A stretch of DNA of 64,000 nt from Biomphalaria glabrata (GCF_947242115.1 NC_074720.1:43675529-43739528); one strand, 5' to 3'. Positions 1 through 13,273 are shown, counted from the stretch's first letter. The notes: generated by a model not told the origin, from the sequence alone. Program-made: numbers and translations.

Positions 1-62
1 ATAGATATAGATAGATATAGATATAGATATACATATAGATATATAGATATAGATAGGCCTAT
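1..62. repeat. ATAGAT-type microsatellite
   Basis: Imperfect runs of atagat/atatagat at the left edge, probably continuing outside the window. Confidence 0.8.
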
Positions 63-329
63 ATATGTAGATCAATCGTCTGTCGTAGAATAGATCTTTA
101 TTTTTTTAAATTAGTTGTTTAATCGAAGGCTACTTTTCATTATTTAATTGAAGGCTAGCAGTCTCATGTGTCACTTTCACTTTTAGACGTGAATAGTTCA
201 AAAAGTGGATCAGATGTCAACTTAACAGGTTAACCCTTATTCATACTCCACTTTCATTTTCGTGGGTAAATAAAAAAGTGATACGGGAACATCTTGTCAT
301 GTTAACCCTAAATCTAATGTACTAGATTA

Positions 330-385
330 TATATAAGGCTAGTCTTCGAGTCCGAAGATTAGTGAGGAATGTACTAGATTAGTAA
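330..385 (-). repeat. Fragment of LINE 3' end (zinc-finger-tail family)
   Basis: The segment around cttcgagtccgaagatta is the reverse complement of the tail seen at 33030-33145. The rest of 62-640 is AT-rich, and I see no gene in it. Confidence 0.4.
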
Positions 386-659
386 TGCACAAATTGTATA
401 AGTCCCGCAAGTGGCGGGCAATATTCGGCTAGCGTATATATGATTCCGAATATTACAAATTAGGCGTATGAATTTATCAATCTAATCCTGAGTGTCAATT
501 TGTGATTTAAACGCTGACTTGTAGCACCACACTGCTGGTAGACAACTACACCGCTGTAGGCGTATTGTATTTTAACGTGACAAACTAGAAATAACTTAAA
601 TACCATCTTTTGTGAACAAAACTAAATAGAACTTTTATTACAATATAGACAAATTTTAA

Positions 660-820
660 CTTGAGATAAAATAATTAAATGTAGTAGACTTAAGTGATGT
701 TAAAAATGATTTCTGAATAAAATATAACTCACTAAAAAAACCCACTTTGTTTCATTCTGGCTTTCTGGAGTCGACTGCAGCCTACACAGGACATCTGACG
801 ACAATACCGCTTATCTTGAA
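660..820 (+). promoter_or_regulatory. Upstream block of gene A shared with gene B
   Basis: This block shares ordered patches with the region just before gene B (31583-31725): atgtagtagactt, aactcacta followed by an A run, ttcattctgg or ttcactctgg, and cgacaat ... gcttatct. The same order and spacing in front of two paralogues suggests a common promoter or 5' UTR exon. In gene A it is pushed about 850 bp from the start codon by the LINE at 820-1430. No TATA box or start site could be fixed. Confidence 0.45.
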
Positions 821-1430
821 CCATTCACCATCAGATAATATCAAAATTAAATATCAATATCACACTACAGTGGATCCCTGGACACATTGGCATCATGGGA
901 AATGAAAAGGCAGATAAGCTATCAAAGGCAGGATCATCTATGGAACAACTAGATAGACCTGTTAACTACCTCACCCTAAGGTCAATGTTAGTCAACAATC
1001 ACAAAGAGGAGTGGCTCAACCAATGGGCATCAGGAAACACAGGCAGAGCCATGTACAAAGAAATGACTACGCCTAACAAACTGGACAGTATTAACTTCCT
1101 CCCCCGCAAAGAACAATCTACAAACTTCCAACTAAGAACAGGACACACAACTCTATTTAATTACCACCTGAACAAAATAAACTCCACCCCCCTCCCTTTG
1201 CAGACACTGCGCCCACCCCTTTGAAACCGTAAACCATATCCACTTTGAATGCCCCTCCCTAATCCACCTTAGCCAGACCCTTCTTCCACTACAGCCCAAC
1301 ATAACCAACACCCTGTACGGCAGTGCTGAACAACTGAAGAAAACAGCACACTTTTTTTTTTCCTTGGCACAGTCTGCAAAAGAGCTGACAGCTCAGCAGC
1401 AATAAAGCTGGCTAGAAGAAGAAGAATCAT
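820..1430 (+). mobile_element. 5'-truncated I-clade-like LINE, RNase H end
   Basis: In-frame LQWIPGHIGIMGNEKADKLS is a canonical RNase H segment (H..I.GNE.AD). The conserved C-terminal region follows (FQLRTGHTTL; CRHCAH...F...NHI.FECP), but in two frames. It ends in a (GAA)n tail, like the copies at 42640 and 62410. The family resembles I-clade elements known from snails. It is inserted between the conserved upstream block and exon 1 of gene A; possible target repeat tcattcac/ccattcac. Confidence 0.8.
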
Positions 1431-1677
1431 TCACAGTACATAGGCACCACCCAATCGCTAGCCTCTTCCCGCCGTCACCATAGACAGACAAGCACACAAA
1501 CACACAACTTAGCCAGGAGCGATCCTTAACAATGGTTATAAGGAGTCCCCCATATAAGTCCCATATAATAATGATAATACCAAAAGACGAAAGATGCTGA
1601 CACTTGTGTATATTTTTATTTCAGCAATGCCACTGTTGTTGGTGTTAGGGTGATGTCAAGTTTTTTTTTTTAAATTG

Positions 1678-1890
1678 ATGCCGTCATCAGCAATGATTTT
1701 GACGATACTGTTGACCGTCTTCATCCATCTTTGTCGCTCCAGCAGCGGACTGACCAACTTGTTCAACTACTCCGGCAGTAACAATGCGGACACGATATAC
1801 GGCTGGACATGTCTGACCTACACTGAGTACGTGCCAACTTGCGGATGGAAGCTGATCCTTTATTCTTCACACCCACTCACAGGCATGGCA
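1678..1890 (+). CDS. Gene A exon 1: signal peptide and module 1 part 1
   Basis: The ATG at 1678 starts MPSSAMILTILLTVFIHLC, a typical signal peptide with cleavage probably near residue 20. The mature part has the sequon NYS and the cysteines in GWTCL and PTCGWK. The exon ends in phase 0 before gtaagt. A TTG just upstream extends the frame by one codon, but the ATG is the natural start. An acceptor-like tttcag ends at 1624 and is shared with gene B, so the exon may begin at 1625 as 5' UTR. Confidence 0.85.
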
Positions 1891-4800
1891 GTAAGTTGTT
1901 TGTTTGATGACGTTATCTAGATCAGTGCTTTTTTTTTCTTTCACAAAGCTTAAATCAACTCACTCTGTCTGTTTGTCTGTCTGTCTGGTAAAAAGCTCGA
2001 ACATGCTTTTTCTTCCATTTCCAATTCTCCGATTAAGTTGAAACTTTGCACACTTATTCATTGTACCTGACAAGACATTGATCAATTAAAAAAAAACAAT
2101 ACGTTAATTGATTTTTGTGATATATTATGTTTTTATATTAAAATAAGGGCAATAAATGTTACTTAATGAGATATGTGGAATGTATATATGCCATTAATCC
2201 CTTGTTACATTTTAACACAGTTTTTCACCCGTTTTCCTATTCTCAGATCAAGTTGAAATTTGCATAATTATTCATAGTCGATGACAATACTCGAATCAAT
2301 CCAAAAATTATCCGATTAGTGAATCAGTTAGAACTAAATAATTATTTTTTTACAATTTAAAACATGTTACTTAATTAGTTTTGGTGAAAGTATCACAGTT
2401 GTCAACGTTTTAGTACAATTTTATTTTCTTGCACTAAACTAACTGCCAATATACAATAAACGTTTTAGAGATGTGAGGCTAACATACTAACTGCCAATAC
2501 AATAAACGTTTTAGAGATACGAGGCTAACATACCAGCTTCCAATACGATAAAGATTTTAGAGATACGAGGCTAATATTTTTTATTTGGCTTTCATACTTT
2601 ATATGTAGGAGCGATGGCTGAGGGGTAAAGCGCTTGGATTCCGAACTGGGAGTCCCGGGTTCGAATCCTGATGATGATTGGGATTTTTAATTTCGGTATT
2701 TTTAGGGCGCCTCTAAGTCTGTCCAGCTCTAATGTGTACCTGACATTAGTTGGGGAAAAGTAATGGCGGTTGTTCGTATGACACTCTTGTTAGAAACTGA
2801 TGACATTTACATCATCTGCCTATAGATCGAAAAGTATGAAAGCGGGATCTTAACCGTTTATAATTTATAGGATTTTTATATTTATTTTTATATTTTTATG
2901 GTCATGTATTTTATTAGCAGAGCCTGAAGGGCGATAAGTCCGCTTTAAAGTTTTTGTTGGTCTGTGTGGATAAAAATCATCCGATTATGTAATTTTTTGC
3001 TGCTTGCAAAGTTTAGAAGAAACGGCCTTTTTAAAAAAAAATCATCTAAACGCAACCTGTTTTTGTTTGTTAAAATTAAATATGAAAACAGTTTTTCATT
3101 TAAAAAAAAAAATACACCATTGAAGTACGAAAGTATGTGAAGGTTCCGAGGCAGGGTTTTTACAATTTTTCGAAAGCTTTAATAAAAGATCCAGTTAAAA
3201 ATGAAAATGCTTATTTGTAAAAGCATGTTGTATTTTAGATGAATGAAAAAGAAATCTAGTATATTTTATCTCATTTGTCTTTTAAAAAAAAATATTTTAT
3301 ATGCATATATTAGTTTTAAAAAAGGTGTATATTTTTGATTTTGTGGAGGGAAAAGCCATTGATAGAAGCACTATCGTGAGTATGATTTTATATTTGCTTA
3401 TTTAGTGGACATTTTGCCATATAAAAACGATGTTTTATGTCACTAGTTCACGCTTCAGTTGTTATAGATACTATATTCGAGTCCTACAGTGTTTGTATAA
3501 TGTTTTCCATGTTTCAGATGTTCGTTCAGGGTTTAAGTTAGTCTACTTCCTAGTCCAAAGCTCCCGCAGGACGACGGGGCATGGCAGCGGGCAGGGTATG
3601 AACCCGGGACCATCGTAATGACAGACAGTTTAGCGTGCATTCCTGACAACCAGGCAGCCTTCCTAAGCCAGCACGTATGAAGCTTCTAGTAATCTTGGAT
3701 TATACTTAGTTAATCATGATTAATATTTCAGGGTGGCGCTGAGTTCTATACGTATACTCAAGTGGACAGCTATACCTTTCATTTGAACGCTGTGTCCAAG
3801 TACGCTGACCTGACCAACATGAGGCCAAACTGTCCAGATATTCAAGTCATTGGAAGCTTTGGGTGCGTTCTTTCTACACGTGATGTCGCTTAACTCTTTT
3901 TCTCCTAACTGACGATACCAGCGTTGATTTCCACCAGAATGTGGTAAATAATTACGGAGAGAAAGAGTTAAGTTGAAATCACTAAGTACAGAGGAATAAT
4001 TGTAGATATTGGTTCATCTTATCTTATTAGAGTTGTAGTTGTTATTCTTATCTTATTATTTACATACGTTCTTTCAAAAGAGATAATTGCGTCCTACGCG
4101 TATCAATTGGAAAACTCTTGGTTTCCGAACCAGAGAGTCCCTGGTTCGATTCCTCGTGAAGACTGAAATTTTTAATTTTAGGATATTTGGGGCGCCTTTG
4201 GGTCCATACTGCTTTAATGGGTACCTAGCATAAATTTAAGGCGGTCTTTTTGCTGGCCACATGACACCCTCGTTAACCGTGGGCCACAGAAGCAGATGGC
4301 CTTTACATCATCTGTCCCAAGGTCTGAGAGGGGAGTTTTAATTAGCAGTTGTTTGATGAATAGAAATTATGGAAGGATCATGTTATCATGTTGAGAGAAG
4401 CCGTATAACATAGTACTATACAATAACGATGTAGCTTTGATTGAGTGTGCATGAGTCCGTGTCAAGTGCTGAGTGAAACATTTAGATCAGTGGTTCTCAA
4501 CCTTTTAGTCTCGGCGACCCTTTTTGCAATCCCCCACTCTGCCGCGACCCCCCCCCCCCCCCGCACACACACACAACAATAGAAGAATGGACAAAAACAA
4601 TCCATTTTTTCGATGGTCTTAGGCGACCCCTGGCAAATCGTCAATTGACCCCCGAAGGGGTCGCGACCCACAGGTTGAGAACCCTTGATTTAGATGTATT
4701 AATGCTCTTAGATGGTGTAATGTCTTGTTTTTTTTCTGTACCGGTTAGTTACTACGATCAGATGACGTCTGTGTATAATGTTCGGGTGACTTATAAGGTG

Positions 4801-7800
4801 TTTAGTTCACCGATGAACAAGAAATAATATTATAAGAATTATAAGAGGAAGCATTAACTCTTTCTCTCCGTAATTATTTTTCCACGTTTTGGAAGGAAAT
4901 CCTTTTTCTCATTACTATTTCACTACCCCTGTTATGATTGGGCTTCAATAACTTTGTTGTTTTGTTATCAGAAAATGTAGAATTTGGTATAGAATTAAAG
5001 GGAAATGCATGCTCTTTTTATATAAGCGTGGTCGAGAGGCCACATGCGCTTGAACTTGGCTTGGCTTGGCTACCTAGAAGGGGGCTCGAGGTTCGACACC
5101 CGACTCGGGCAGAGTAGTGTTTACTGAGCGCCCAAAGGCAGCACGGAAAACCAACTCCTAGATACCCCCTCCCCCCCACCGGTCCACAAATGAGATTGGA
5201 CCAAAAGCGCTCTGAGCATGCTATAAGCATGAAAGTAGCGCTATATAAAAGCTATAATAATAATAATAATAATAATAATTTAAAGTAAATTTTAAAAAGT
5301 AAACATTAATTTAATTAATTTAATTTAATGAGGTCAAAATCAACGATGGTATCGTCGATTAGGAGAGAAAGAGTTAAAAGACAAAGTCCAAAAGTACAAA
5401 CAGTTAACTAATTCCTTAAAGTAGAATGCGTCACAGTCGAGTCTGTATCGTCAAATCGCGAGAACAGCAAGGCGCAACTAAAGCTCTCATGGCTATGCTT
5501 TTAAATGACGTCACAATAAAGTGTGGCGTTCAAAGCCCGTCTCCCATGGTGCGTCACTAACTACTATAGATACATTGCAATAGAGAACAGGCAAAATGAA
5601 ACAAAAAATTACAGAATAAAAAAAAAAGAGTATGTTTAAATAAGGGAAACAACTGTACATTTATAGCCATATCTATCAATACAATAAAATGTATTTCCCT
5701 TAATCAATCATCAAAATCATCATCATCTTTCCATAGCGTTCCTCGTAGAATATAAGGCCTCAGTAAACACACCCAGTTTTCACAGTTTCTTGCTTGTTTT
5801 TTAAAGTATTCCCCGCTTTTCCCTGTCCTCTTGGCTTCATCTAGTACACTGCGACGTCATGTTATTGCCCTTGGGGGGATTCCACCCTTACGCCTGTCTA
5901 GCTCTGTTGTTGGTACCTTTTCTTAGGGTACGACCAATCCATTTCCACTTAAATCTCCCTTAATCAATACCGAGCTAAAATTTACTAATTACCAATGGAC
6001 TGATTGGTTAATTTTTTATTGATTTATTTTATGTTAGGACCTGACAGGTACACTGCCGCCCAATGCGCCTAACAGCACCGGAGGATGTAAATCTAAGTCT
6101 ATAATGTCAGGGTCCATTAAATAATTGTGAAAAGTTTCAACTTGATCCGAGAATGGCTGTGGGAGAAATAACGTGTTCAAACTTTTTTACCAGACAGACA
6201 GACAGACAGAATTGATAGAAGCTTTGTAATAATTGCATTGCACTGGATGAAAGGAAAGGGAGCGGTATATAAGTACCTAGACACGACAGATATGTGTCAG
6301 CTTCCGGTGCTGAATTAAGCTAAGGGACATATTTTTAAATCTTTAGATGATTTGATGTGTGGCTGGTTAGCGTGGCTCATCGGGCTTGCTCAATAAAGCT
6401 ATGAGGTCAAAATCAACGATGGTATCGTCGATTAGGAAAGAAAGAGTTACAAGACAAAGTCCAAAAGTACAAACAGTTAACGAATTCCTAAAAGAAGAAT
6501 GCGTCACAGTCGAGTCTCTATCGTCAAATCGCGAGACATTATACTGTGTATCTTCTGAAAGAACAAAGAATTTACAATATGTAGTGGCGCTTATAGATTC
6601 GGTAGAATTAATCTGATCAGAATAAAAATTCGTTACTTTTATTTGGTTTTAAGTTGAGGCGGCCGCTGAGAGACCAATTCACTGATATTTAGCTCGTCCA
6701 ATGTACTGCATTCCCAAAACACGCCCCTGATATTTGGACCAGATCATCCCTGCATCACTACGTGTATTTTTGTTTTTTTGAGTCCTCTGAGATTTCTAAA
6801 AAAAATTTTTTTTAAATAAGACGTTTTTCTTTCCCTCCATTTTAAATTGAACTAACGCAACTTTACAAAGGGAGGTGATCAGAGAATTCCAAAACTCATG
6901 TCATTCATTGGTGATCTCCGCTTGACACAAAAAAATGTCCGATACTTATAAACTCAATCTCAAGGAGTAGGAGTAGCTATGACCACATTGAGCATCTTCA
7001 CAGACCTAATAAAAGTCATAAAATATGCTTTCTGTATGTGATCAGGTCAAGTATTCCAAGTCTAACTGTGAACTGGTACTGTGTCTGCAATCAAACAACA
7101 AATTCTATTTGTCTGGTAAGACTTTTTGTCAGACTCCAGCAAGAATGTTTAGACATGTACTCATGTATCACACACATCTTTATTGGTATTAATGATGTAT
7201 ACTTGCATTGGGGTCTCTGTGTCACACACAGGACATCGAGTCATGTCTTTGTATCACACACAGGACATCAAAACATGTCTTTGTATCAGACAAAGGACAT
7301 CAAGCCATGTCTTTATATCACACGCATGACATCAAGCCATGTCTTTTGTATCAAACACAGGACATCAAGCAATGTCTTTTGTATCAAACGCAGGACATCA
7401 AGCAATGTTTCTAACTGTGTCAAACACATATGACATAAAGCAATATTCCTGTGTCACACACAGGACATCAAGCCAAGTCTTATATCACACACAGGACATC
7501 AAGTCATGTCTCGTATCACACACAGGACATCAAGTAATGTTTCTGTGTCACACCAAGGACATCAAGCCATGTCTTTGTATCACACACCTAGTTTGAACAT
7601 TTTTACTCTGTTCTAAACTTGTCTTGCATTAAACTCAATTATGTGTGATTTAGAATTTTATGATTTATGCAAAACAATAGTGCTGTACTTAACAATAAGA
7701 AATATAAGTGTTTTTTTGTCTCAAGGCTGTAGCTGGAACGGCTTTAGAAACAGCTTCAACAACAGCAACATCCACCTCTAAAACAGCTTCATACACCAGC

Positions 7801-10800
7801 AGCGGACTGACCAACTTGTTCAACTACTCCAGCAGTAACAATGCGGACACGATCTACGGCTGGACATGTCTGACCTACACTGAGTACGTGCCTACTTGTG
7901 GATGGAAGCTGATCCTTTATTCTTCACACCCACTCACGGGCATGGCAGTAAGTTGTTTGTTTATTATTTAGATCAGTGCTTTTTTTCTTTTCTTTCACAA
8001 AGCTTATATCAAGTCACTCTGTCTGTCTGTCTGTCTGGTAAAAGAAAATTAACATTGCCTCATTCTGACTATGAAAGATACAAGCAGATGTAAATTATCA
8101 GGGCCGGCCTTAGGCTTATTCAAACTAGGCAGCTACTTAGGGCGTCGAATAGTGGGGGGTCTCTCAAATGACTCAAAGAAATAGTTTTTAAAGAAAAAAA
8201 TTGCGAATATGGATCGAATTTGAAACAGCAAAACTCTGTGGCTTTATTTGTACTAGCCAAGCTCTAAGTCTCTACTACGATTCAAGGTTGACTCGTAAAA
8301 CGGAAAGAATTATTCTGTTTGCCTGGTTCTGTGTTTTCAAGTCTGAGGGTCTATGGTTTGTGCTCTGGTCAGGGCTGTCCAGCGATTCGTTTTATTTATA
8401 TTCATTTGTTACCAATGTTGAAGTTACTTATTGTAAAGACGTTGATTGAAACAATAAATAAAACAAGAAAAAACTTACCGCTGAGCAGGACACTCTGATT
8501 CGCAGACTTCTCTTCTAAGCGCAATTCAGTTGTAATGAGTCAATAATCCCAATAAAAGAAATACTTTACAATGCTCCAAATGAAATTCACATCCACTGAT
8601 CCAAAAACATAAAAAAGAAAACAAGCCTCAACCTCAACCCAAATTAATATCCCACAACACACTGCTACATTCACAGGGGTTATTTACGTCCTCCACCAGG
8701 GGCGGACTGGGTGTCAAAACCGGCCCGGGCATTTTTATGCAATCCGGCCCCCCACATGCCATATGAGGGAGATCGAATTATACATCTCCTCAAAATTATT
8801 ATGCTAAGTTAGATGATCTGACAAATAAGGCTGTAGTGTAACTGAGTTGATTTTCTACGTGCGTCCAGCGTGTCAGAAGGTGATGTCCAGTGTGTGTGTT
8901 TCATGTCCAGTGTGTGTGTGTGTGTGTAGACTGCATCAGTGTTACGCGAGACGTGCTGGTTTCATTCACTGTACTGTAGTCTAATTGTGTCGAATAAAGC
9001 GATGGTATTGGTAGACTAGTCGTTATCATTTCATTACAACGGTGTTGAAAGTTTCTAATTTCACTCTAAGAGTTGTAGCTTCATGACCTTCTTTTTCCTT
9101 TGGGGAGCAGGGCCGGTCCTACCTTCGATGAAGTCCAGTAGGGAATCGGCGCAGGAGGCGCCATTATCCCGTTGATGGTTAGAAAGGCTTTTATCCAACC
9201 ACCAGGCCTGGACATGGGGCTCTTCACCCTGTCTGAGGGCACCCAACGGTAGGCGGCCATATCGGTTGACTGGGCCAGACCGGGCCGTGCCGTGTACACA
9301 GCGCACCGTCCCCCGAATCTTAAGTCACCCGCTATAAGTGTCAGGGACAGCGCTAACTGCGGGGAGCTTGTCTCATATTCATATACTGTAACCGCCACTA
9401 TTCCGTGCAAGGGCCGCCAATCCAGCAATCCGGAACTGATGACGACCCCCTTTGTGGAACGGCGTGGCGGACTTTTTGGACTGGGTTGCAGGTTACTTGT
9501 TCCATCCCCACCCCGAGTGAGATAAAAAAAACAAAAGCTCACCCAGGGAGACCTGCTAGAAGGCCTGGTTCGCTACTCGTTCTTAGCCTGTCCAGATCCA
9601 CCTCTGGATGTTTCCACCGGAGGGCCACGCTGAGGCGACGGGTAGCTGGAATTTCCTCCGGGGGCCGGTCCTACAGATTTCGGGGCCCTAGGCGAAACGG
9701 ATTGCGCGGGGCCTAGTTTGGGTTGTGATAAGGCTAATAAGTGAAAATTAAGATTTTGTATTAGAAAATAAATTCGTCTTTGCGTTTTATTCATACTTTA
9801 CTAAGTACTAAATCACTGTCAAATTAGCTTTACGAGCCATCTACAGTAGATAGTAGTTTTTCCAACAAAAAGCCGATAAACATTCAGATCTGCCTTTTAG
9901 ATTTACTATCAACTAGCAAAATATCCCTTTGTTGTTTTTTTTAAAGAGGTTTACATAGATTTAGATCTATATTCGTATACCAGTGACTATTAAAGTATAA
10001 TTATTACATTTTTTATTAAATGAAAGCTGACAATGCCGTTTTTTTTCTTAATTACTATTAGGATTGGCGTTTTCCATATCGAATGACACCCAGAAATGAA
10101 CATTTTAGTCTGTTTTTAAGGAGATTTGCATCAGTTTTCAGAAGATTTTAATAACTTCAGGAGATTTTCGTGACTTTTTCGTATATTTTAGAATTCCATA
10201 AACCCTTTAATAATTGGTTGAAATGGTTTACTTTAATAATTTACACTTAAAATTCGTACGGGGCCTATGAAAGTGCGGGGCCCACTGCGGCCGCATGGGT
10301 TGCAGTGGCCTAAGACCGGCCCTGTTGGGGAGTATAGCATCTTGAGCACATCAAATTAACTGAATCTTATTTTTGTTAGAGCATTCTTTCTTGATGGACC
10401 ACATTGTAGGACAAAACTTTTCAAAGTGTACTAGAGACTTTGCTCTCCATAGTAGATTTAAGACGCCCCCATCTTGCTATGCTGTGAGCATAAAACACCT
10501 ACGCATTTTTTACCAAGCCATAGACAGCAGCAACTTCTTGAATACAGCTGACGGAATCCTTCAAGATCAGGCTTAACTCTTTCTCTCCTAACTGACGATA
10601 CCAGCGTTGTTTCCACCAGAATGTGGCAAATAATTACGGAGAGAAAGAGTTAAGTTGTTGTTAGCGCACATTGTGATTAGGGCTAGCCACCATTTAGATA
10701 AGCGGGATGAAAGCAGCTCCTTAGGCATACATACAAAATTTAGGATATTTGAAGGATAGTTTTTTTCAAAAATCATCTTTTAATTATTTTTTTTTCCCTT

Positions 10801-13240
10801 TAAGTGGGCTCTGGTTGTTAGTCATTGACACAATGACTTTGCGGCTATGGGCCCCTAACGGTCGTGGGCCCGGGTTCATTGAACCGTTTCACGCCATGGA
10901 TGCTACGCCACTGTGAATACAGATGTAGGCTATTACATTATTTCGGAAAATGCATTACATTAGTAGCCCTAATACACTTTAATACGCTTAGACAACCATG
11001 ACGCTCTGATTGTTTGTTTGTTTTTTTATAAAAGAATTTTATATCATCTTTTTACAAATTTAATACGAGTCTTGGTGGCATTCGTGCTTCCCTTTCACTG
11101 CCCCTAACGGCCCAATTGGGTTCCGGCCCACCGGGCATTTGCCCGAATGCCCGTATAGCCAGTCCGCCCCTGTCCTCCACCATAAATAAAAACTACGCTA
11201 CTTTGCACGTGGGAAAAAATGCTTAATAAAGATGAGGGGGAACTAGGTTTACAACAAGGAAAAGGACAGAGAGGAATGGAGAAAGATGTTTGACAGATCT
11301 TGTGTGGTGCCCCAACGGTCCAAGGAAAAGGACAGAGAGGAATGGAGAAAGATGTTTGACAGATCTTGTGTGGTGCCCCAACGGTCCAAGGAAAAGGACA
11401 GAGAGGAATGGAGAAAGATGTTTGACAGATCTTGTGTGGTGCCCCAACGGTCCAAGGAAAAGAACAGAGAGGAATGGAGAAAGATGTTTGACAGATCTTG
11501 TGTGGTGCCCCAACGGTCCAAGGTAATGGACAGAGAGGAATGGAGAAAGATGTTTGACAGATCTTGTGTGGTGCCCCAACGGTCCAAGGAAAAGGACAGA
11601 AAGGAATGGAGAAAGATGTTTGACAGATCTTGTGTGGTGCCCCAACGGTCCAAGGAAAAGGACAGAGAGGAATGGAGAAAGATGTTTGACAGATCTTGTG
11701 TGGTGCCCCAACGGTCCAAGGAAAAGGACAGAGAGGAATGGAGAAAGATGTTTGACAGATCATGTGTTGTGCCCCAACGGTCCAAGGAAAAGGACAGAGA
11801 GGAATGGAGAAAGATGTTTGACAGATCTTGTGTGGTGCCCCAACGGTCCAAGGAAAAGGACAGAGAGGAATGGAGAAAGATGTTTGACAGATCTTGTGTG
11901 GTGCCCCAACGGTCCAAGGAAAAGGACAGAGAGGAATGGAGAAAGATGTTTGACAGATCATGTGTTGTGCCCCAACGGTCCAAGGTAATGGACAGAGAGG
12001 AATGGAGAAAGATGTTTGACAGATCTTGTGTGGTGCCCCAACGGTCCAAGGAAAAGGACAGAGAGGAATGGAGAAAGATGTTTGACAGATCTTGTGTGGT
12101 GCCCCAACGGTCCAAGGTAAAGGACAGAGACGAATGGAGAAAGATGTTTGACAGATCTTGTGTGGTGCCCCAACGGTCCAAGGTAAATGGACAGAGAGGA
12201 ATGGAGAAATATGTTTGACAGATCTTGTGTGGTGCCCCAACGGTCCAAGGAAAAGGACAGAGAGGAATGGAGAAAGATGTTTGACAGATCTTGTGTGGTG
12301 CCCTAACGGTCCAAGGTAATGGACAGAGAGGAATGGAGAAAGATGTTTGACAGATCTTGTGTGGTGCCCCAATAGGTGAAGATGAATATAAACGTATCTA
12401 GGCTTAAGAAAACTTGTTTGTTACACTTGTTATGAATCTATTAATCATTTTATATTTCAGGGTGGCAGTGAGTTCTATACATATACTCAAGTAGACAGCT
12501 ATACCTTTCATTTGAACGCTGTGTCCAAGTACGCTGACCTGACCAACATGAGGCCAAACTGTCCAGATATTCAAGTCATTGGAAGCTTTCGGTGAGTTCT
12601 TTCTACCAAAGTCCGGCTGAGAACGGGGGATGGTTGGGCGTCGAACCTGCTACCTTACCCGGTAGAAAATCCGCTAGCCTGACCTGGGAGAGGATGGACC
12701 CTCAGCTGGAAGGTTTATGACGCATTTCGGTGGAAGAGGACAGGCCGAAGACCACATGGGCAAGACATGGGGACAGCTGGAGAACTGAGACTCCTGGAGG
12801 AAGCTAGTCGTCGGCCTATGCCCCAGACGGGACCACAGGCAAAGTTAAAATGATAAGATCTATTTACAAGTTCCTGACAGAGGCAAGCATGGGTTTACAG
12901 AGTAGTACAATGAAAATTAAAAAACAAAATTAAAAGTTTATCGAAACGAAAGAATTACTGTTAATTTTGATTTTTAAACTTTTGTTTTTAAATCCCTACA
13001 ATTATTATACATTTAATTTATAGTGAAAACAATCAAAAACACATTTGTTAAATATTTTACTATTATTATGTTAGAAATGAACGAGTAGCCATTCTGTGGC
13101 GCTGCCAGGGTCGAGTTTCGCTAAAGAGAAACAAAATTCATCGTAGTCCCTTTAACAGTTTCCACTGAGGAATTTTCTGGTGATGTGGCAGGTCTGCAGC
13201 AGTACCACCCTCTGACAGGCAACGAGGATGTTCCTAGGAA

Positions 13241-13273
<33 letters not shown>

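Larger units (their letters stand above)
8697..11172. mobile_element. Non-autonomous hAT element, 2.5 kb with nested insertions
   Basis: Ends caggggcggactgg and ccagtccgcccctg, flanked by the perfect 8-bp duplication tcctccac. The same ends define the 513-bp copy at 14180-14692. Most of its length is inserts: a second hAT (9108-10324) and a TTAA MITE (10573-10653). No transposase reading frame seen. Confidence 0.87.

Noticed and set aside
7038-7433. 131-codon frame containing the module 1 part-3 motif
   Set aside because: Only 7046-7115 is exon. The remainder reads through a donor into the 30-bp minisatellite.
8201-8449. 82-codon frame as a small gene
   Set aside because: No family, no splice context, and it lies in an intron next to a hAT end.
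9061-9794. Overlapping open frames on both strands
   Set aside because: They come from the GC-rich insert, where stops are rare. No recognisable domain.
11104-12372. Long open frames on both strands (up to 422 codons) suggesting a repeat protein
   Set aside because: They exist because a 66-bp unit without stops is repeated 17 times. The unit is a LINE-derived minisatellite inside an intron, and no splice signals or start context support a gene.
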